Shown: piece by piece, positions 62,050 through 64,000 of the stretch
Layout of the letters: the number at the start of each line of letters is the position of its first letter
Position numbering within the stretch: position 1 is the stretch's first letter
NCBI GenBank assembly: GCA_020250175.1
Contig: JADCEN010000013.1
Span: 220,426-284,425 of the forward strand
From: Rhodobacter sp.
Lineage (GTDB): Bacteria > Pseudomonadota > Alphaproteobacteria > Rhodobacterales > Rhodobacteraceae
Length of the DNA: 64,000 nt
Direction of reading: 5' to 3'
Translations under genes and position numbers: made by a program
The notes under the pieces: model-generated
What the model was told of the DNA's origin: nothing
Databases searched by the model: none
What the model saw: the letters and a program-made list of their open reading frames with translations, nothing else

Positions 62050-62559
62050 ATGCATCTCAGAGAAGTGATCAAAGCGCCAAAGACGAACGTGACGGACGCA
62101 GTCTGGTCGCAGGAGAAGCCGCAACGGAGAGTTTTCCCTCTTTCGCGCAAGACTGGCGGGTGCTTCCCCCTCACGAGAAAGTGGCGATGGGCCGTAGTTG
62201 AGTTTGAGGCCCTCGGGTCGCACTTTCGGCTCATGATCGCTTACCATGTGGATGTGCCAGCCTTTCAGATGGTCCTCGGCGAAGTGCTGAAAAATGACAC
62301 AAAGGTGCTGGTCCGAGTCGAGTATGACGTAGCGCACAGCCCATTTGGCTGGCATGTTCACAGCTTCTGCGGTGACGCGTCCCTCATTTCCTCAGGGGTG
62401 ATCAAGCCCTTAGGGCAAGAGCGTATGCCTGCGGCAAGGACCAAGCACCGAAGAACTGAATACACCTTGAGCGGAGAATCAATGAATGATATCATTGCAT
62501 TAGAGATAGCTGCGAAGTGGTTCCGCTTCCAGTATCAGCCGTCTTTGAGGATCAACTGA
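62050..62559 (+). CDS. Unknown protein, first gene of the DUF1828 module
   Basis: A 169-residue protein that was not recognised as a named family. No signal peptide or membrane segment is seen. The first 45 residues look weakly conserved and the true start may lie further in, because no clear ribosome site precedes the ATG. The rest has FEALGSHFRLMIAYHVDVPAFQ, VLVRVEYD, the notable GWHVHSFCGD, PAARTKHRRTEY and a C-terminal helix ending KWFRFQYQ. The WHVH motif could bind metal. It ends 3 bases before the DUF1828 gene. Confidence 0.65.
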   Translation: MHLREVIKAPKTNVTDAVWSQEKPQRRVFPLSRKTGGCFPLTRKWRWAVVEFEALGSHFRLMIAYHVDVPAFQMVLGEVLKNDTKVLVRVEYDVAHSPFGWHVHSFCGDASLISSGVIKPLGQERMPAARTKHRRTEYTLSGESMNDIIALEIAAKWFRFQYQPSLRIN

Positions 62560-62562
62560 GCC

Positions 62563-63360
62563 ATGTCCCTCCAGCAGCGCATATGCAGGGCTTTCTGCGC
62601 CGAAGTGCGGGTCAACCCGTTCCGTGGTGGCTTTGGTGTTTCCACGCCCTTCGCGGATGCGCTTACCGGAGACCCGATCGGCTTCTATGTTGTTGGTCCG
62701 CAACCTGGCCACACTTTCAAGATCGTGGATGATGCCCTAACCGTTGCGCGCTTTGAGAGCGAAGGGGCAACGTTAGACTCGAAGCAGCGGCTCGCAAACT
62801 TCCAAGAGGTCTTGTCCATCTACGGGGGGGCCTATAACGAGGATTCCGGGGAACTGGCCATCCCGGATGTCTTGGACGGAGACTTGGAGAGAAAGGCGCT
62901 AGACTTCATGGCGCTTCTGCTCCGCTTGCAAGACATGACCCAGCAGACGCAAGAGCGCACTAGGAACTCATTTGTAGAGGATGTGGCAAGGAGGCTGGAC
63001 GCGCTCGAAGTAGACGGTCTTTCCGTGGAGTCCGGCGTTCCTGTGTTCCCGGACAGCAAAGAGGTAATCCCTGACTTCGTGCTGCGTAAAGCTGGCCATA
63101 ACAAGCCGTTGGCGTTGTTCCTCGCAAGGGACAATGAAAAGTTGTGGCAGGCCATGCACCTGCAAATGTCGGCAGAGTATGAGATTCGAAGGCCCGTAGC
63201 GATTGTGGTTCTTTTGGAGAGCGGCAGCACTGGCGCGCAGAAAATGCGTGACAAAGCCGCGAACCGCATTGATGCGGTCACAAACTGGAAGGGGGATGAG
63301 GGGGCCGCAATTAACCGGATTCTTCGCGAATTGGAGGTAAAGCCACAGCATGTCAACTGA
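62563..63360 (+). CDS. DUF1828/DUF1829-domain protein
   Basis: A 265-residue protein. The N-terminal DUF1828 part (about 10-100) reads VRVNPFRGGFGVSTPFADALTGDPIGF and KIVDDALTVARFESEG. The central helix (about 115-150) has ERKALDFMALLLRLQDMT. The C-terminal DUF1829 part (about 155-255) includes GVPVFPDSKEVIPDFVLRKAGHNKPLALFLA. The function is unknown; the family is scattered and often near phage or mobile genes. It starts 3 bases after the upstream gene and overlaps the small downstream gene. Confidence 0.82.
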   Translation: MSLQQRICRAFCAEVRVNPFRGGFGVSTPFADALTGDPIGFYVVGPQPGHTFKIVDDALTVARFESEGATLDSKQRLANFQEVLSIYGGAYNEDSGELAIPDVLDGDLERKALDFMALLLRLQDMTQQTQERTRNSFVEDVARRLDALEVDGLSVESGVPVFPDSKEVIPDFVLRKAGHNKPLALFLARDNEKLWQAMHLQMSAEYEIRRPVAIVVLLESGSTGAQKMRDKAANRIDAVTNWKGDEGAAINRILRELEVKPQHVN

Positions 63361-63508
63361 TGCAATATTTGTGGAGACGGTGCGCAACCTTCTAAACATG
63401 AAGCCGAAACCCCATGATGAGGCCCCGGCTCCGACCAAGAGTCAATCTTCGGATGACCAGTCGTCCAGCAAGCGGGCGACCAAGTTGCGGAACTCAGACG
63501 AAGCCTGA
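63350..63508 (+). CDS. 52-residue protein coupled to the DUF1828 gene
   Basis: The ATG at 63350 lies inside the last codons of the DUF1828 gene and the frame ends at 63508. GGAGG lies 13 bases before it. The N-terminus STDAIFVETVRNLLNMKPKPH is helix-like and the rest is charged and polar (PTKSQSSDDQSSSKRATKLR). The overlap and ribosome site support it as real. Its last 15 bases overlap the end of the transposase on the other strand. Confidence 0.6.
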   Translation: MSTDAIFVETVRNLLNMKPKPHDEAPAPTKSQSSDDQSSSKRATKLRNSDEA

Positions 63509-64000
63509 GTCAGGCCGCCGATAGGTGAGGCGCTTGCCCTCCGCGCCCTTGACGATCAAGGCGGCGCGTTCGGTGTCCTCGTCGCCGTTGGCCGCGCGGT
63601 TGCTGTAGCGGAACGCGAACTCTGCGGCGTAGCGGTGTAGGTGCTACTTGCCGCAATGCTCGTGGACACCCTTGATCCCGCGCTTGAAGATGGAGAAGTA
63701 GCCCTCGACAGTGTTGGTCGTCACGTCGCCGCGAACGTACTCTTCCGCGCCGTGGTTGACGGAAGCGTGTGCCGCGAAGTGCTGGTGCAGGTTATCGTAC
63801 TGCATGGCTTCATCGGTGTGGATGGTCGCTTCCTTGGCGATGTTCGCCTTGAGGATCGGCGGGAGTGTCTGAAACTCTGTGTATCTGACCGGGTCCATGC
63901 GGTTTTCAGATACGTTCAGGCGTCGAAGCGCCCGGTGAACATTATGGCCAGCTGATTGCGGGCTGCAACCCATTCCCGGACATTTCGGCCGCCCTTTTCG
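63494..64000 (-). pseudogene. IS1595-family transposase, broken and cut by the window edge
   Basis: The minus strand encodes the C-terminal part of an IS1595 (ISXO2-like DDE) transposase: IHTDEAMQYDNL, VNHGAEEYVRGD and TTNTVEGYFSIFKRGIKGVHEHCGK. A TAG at 63644-63646 interrupts the frame. It continues with HLHRYAAEFAFRYSNRAA to a TGA at 63494, so a point nonsense mutation is likely. Upstream of about 63890 the sequence no longer aligns cleanly and may be decayed too. The N-terminus lies beyond 64000. Confidence 0.85.

Noticed and set aside
62017..62361. Minus-strand 114-codon frame opposite the first gene of the DUF1828 module
   Set aside because: The plus-strand frame is longer, ends 3 bases before DUF1828 in operon style and has more protein-like composition; still, the minus frame cannot be wholly excluded.

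Overview
The window is a GC-rich alphaproteobacterial chromosome segment, most likely from the family Rhodobacteraceae (Rhodobacter/Paracoccus-like). This rests on the gene set and order seen here: bdhA next to a patatin gene, a Cys-free HemB, yicC-gmk, a DAHP synthase of the plant type, a liv-type ABC operon, a GcvT-type dimethylglycine dehydrogenase, Usg, TrmFO, GluQ, and a GyrA with Ala at the quinolone Ser83 position. No species can be named from sequence alone.

Layout. 1-3.6 kb: a three-gene minus-strand signalling operon (LuxR-type response regulator, FIST-domain sensor, PAS histidine kinase) of the NosP/NahK nitric-oxide-sensing type. 3.7-6.1 kb: a lipoprotein lytic transglycosylase, then pseudouridine degradation (psuK-psuG). 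6.1-11.3 kb: patatin and 3-hydroxybutyrate dehydrogenase, a candidate small RNA, an orphan YejA-like peptide-binding protein, an entericidin and a Tat-exported SDR. 11.6-24.5 kb: XRE-cupin regulator, Bcr/CflA pump, mfd, hemB, a SYLF lipoprotein, a beta-hydroxyacid dehydrogenase, an Ntn-hydrolase acylase and a GNAT. 24.4-27.4 kb: a scar and small island holding a truncated phoR copy, a truncated nucleoside hydrolase, an AT-richer two-gene module (DUF4365 nuclease-like plus an unknown 378-residue protein) and a further gene remnant. 27.4-36.2 kb: intact phoR, a trans-sulfuration enzyme and the myo-inositol operon iolC-iolD-iolE-iolB with its RpiR-type repressor and matching operators. 36.3-43.1 kb: gamma-carbonic anhydrase, gmk, yicC, a PAS protein, DAHP synthase, a GlxA-type regulator and a soluble aldose dehydrogenase. 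43.3-48.9 kb: a branched-chain amino acid-type ABC transporter operon with an extra periplasmic protein gene. 49.1-61.8 kb: dimethylglycine dehydrogenase, mocA-like gene, tRNA-Leu, dsbB, arginase, usg, gyrA, trmFO, gluQ, hisI and a NifU-like scaffold. 61.8-64 kb: a second foreign segment with an unknown protein, a DUF1828/DUF1829 protein and a 52-residue protein, ending in a broken IS1595-family transposase.

Two families of structured intergenic repeats are scattered between the housekeeping genes. One is MITE-like, about 320-360 bp, with terminal inverted repeats, and lies near 11.3, 19.9 and 54.5 kb with a core-only copy at 2.75 kb. The other is a hairpin element present as four tandem 88-bp units after the dimethylglycine dehydrogenase gene and as inverted single copies at 51.9 and 58.4 kb. 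Hairpin arms in the second family change together between copies, which argues that the folded form is conserved.

The best candidates for something undescribed are the coupled DUF4365/unknown pair (25.4-27.0 kb), the three-gene DUF1828 module (62.05-63.5 kb), the covarying hairpin repeats and the minus-strand small RNA at about 8.0-8.08 kb.
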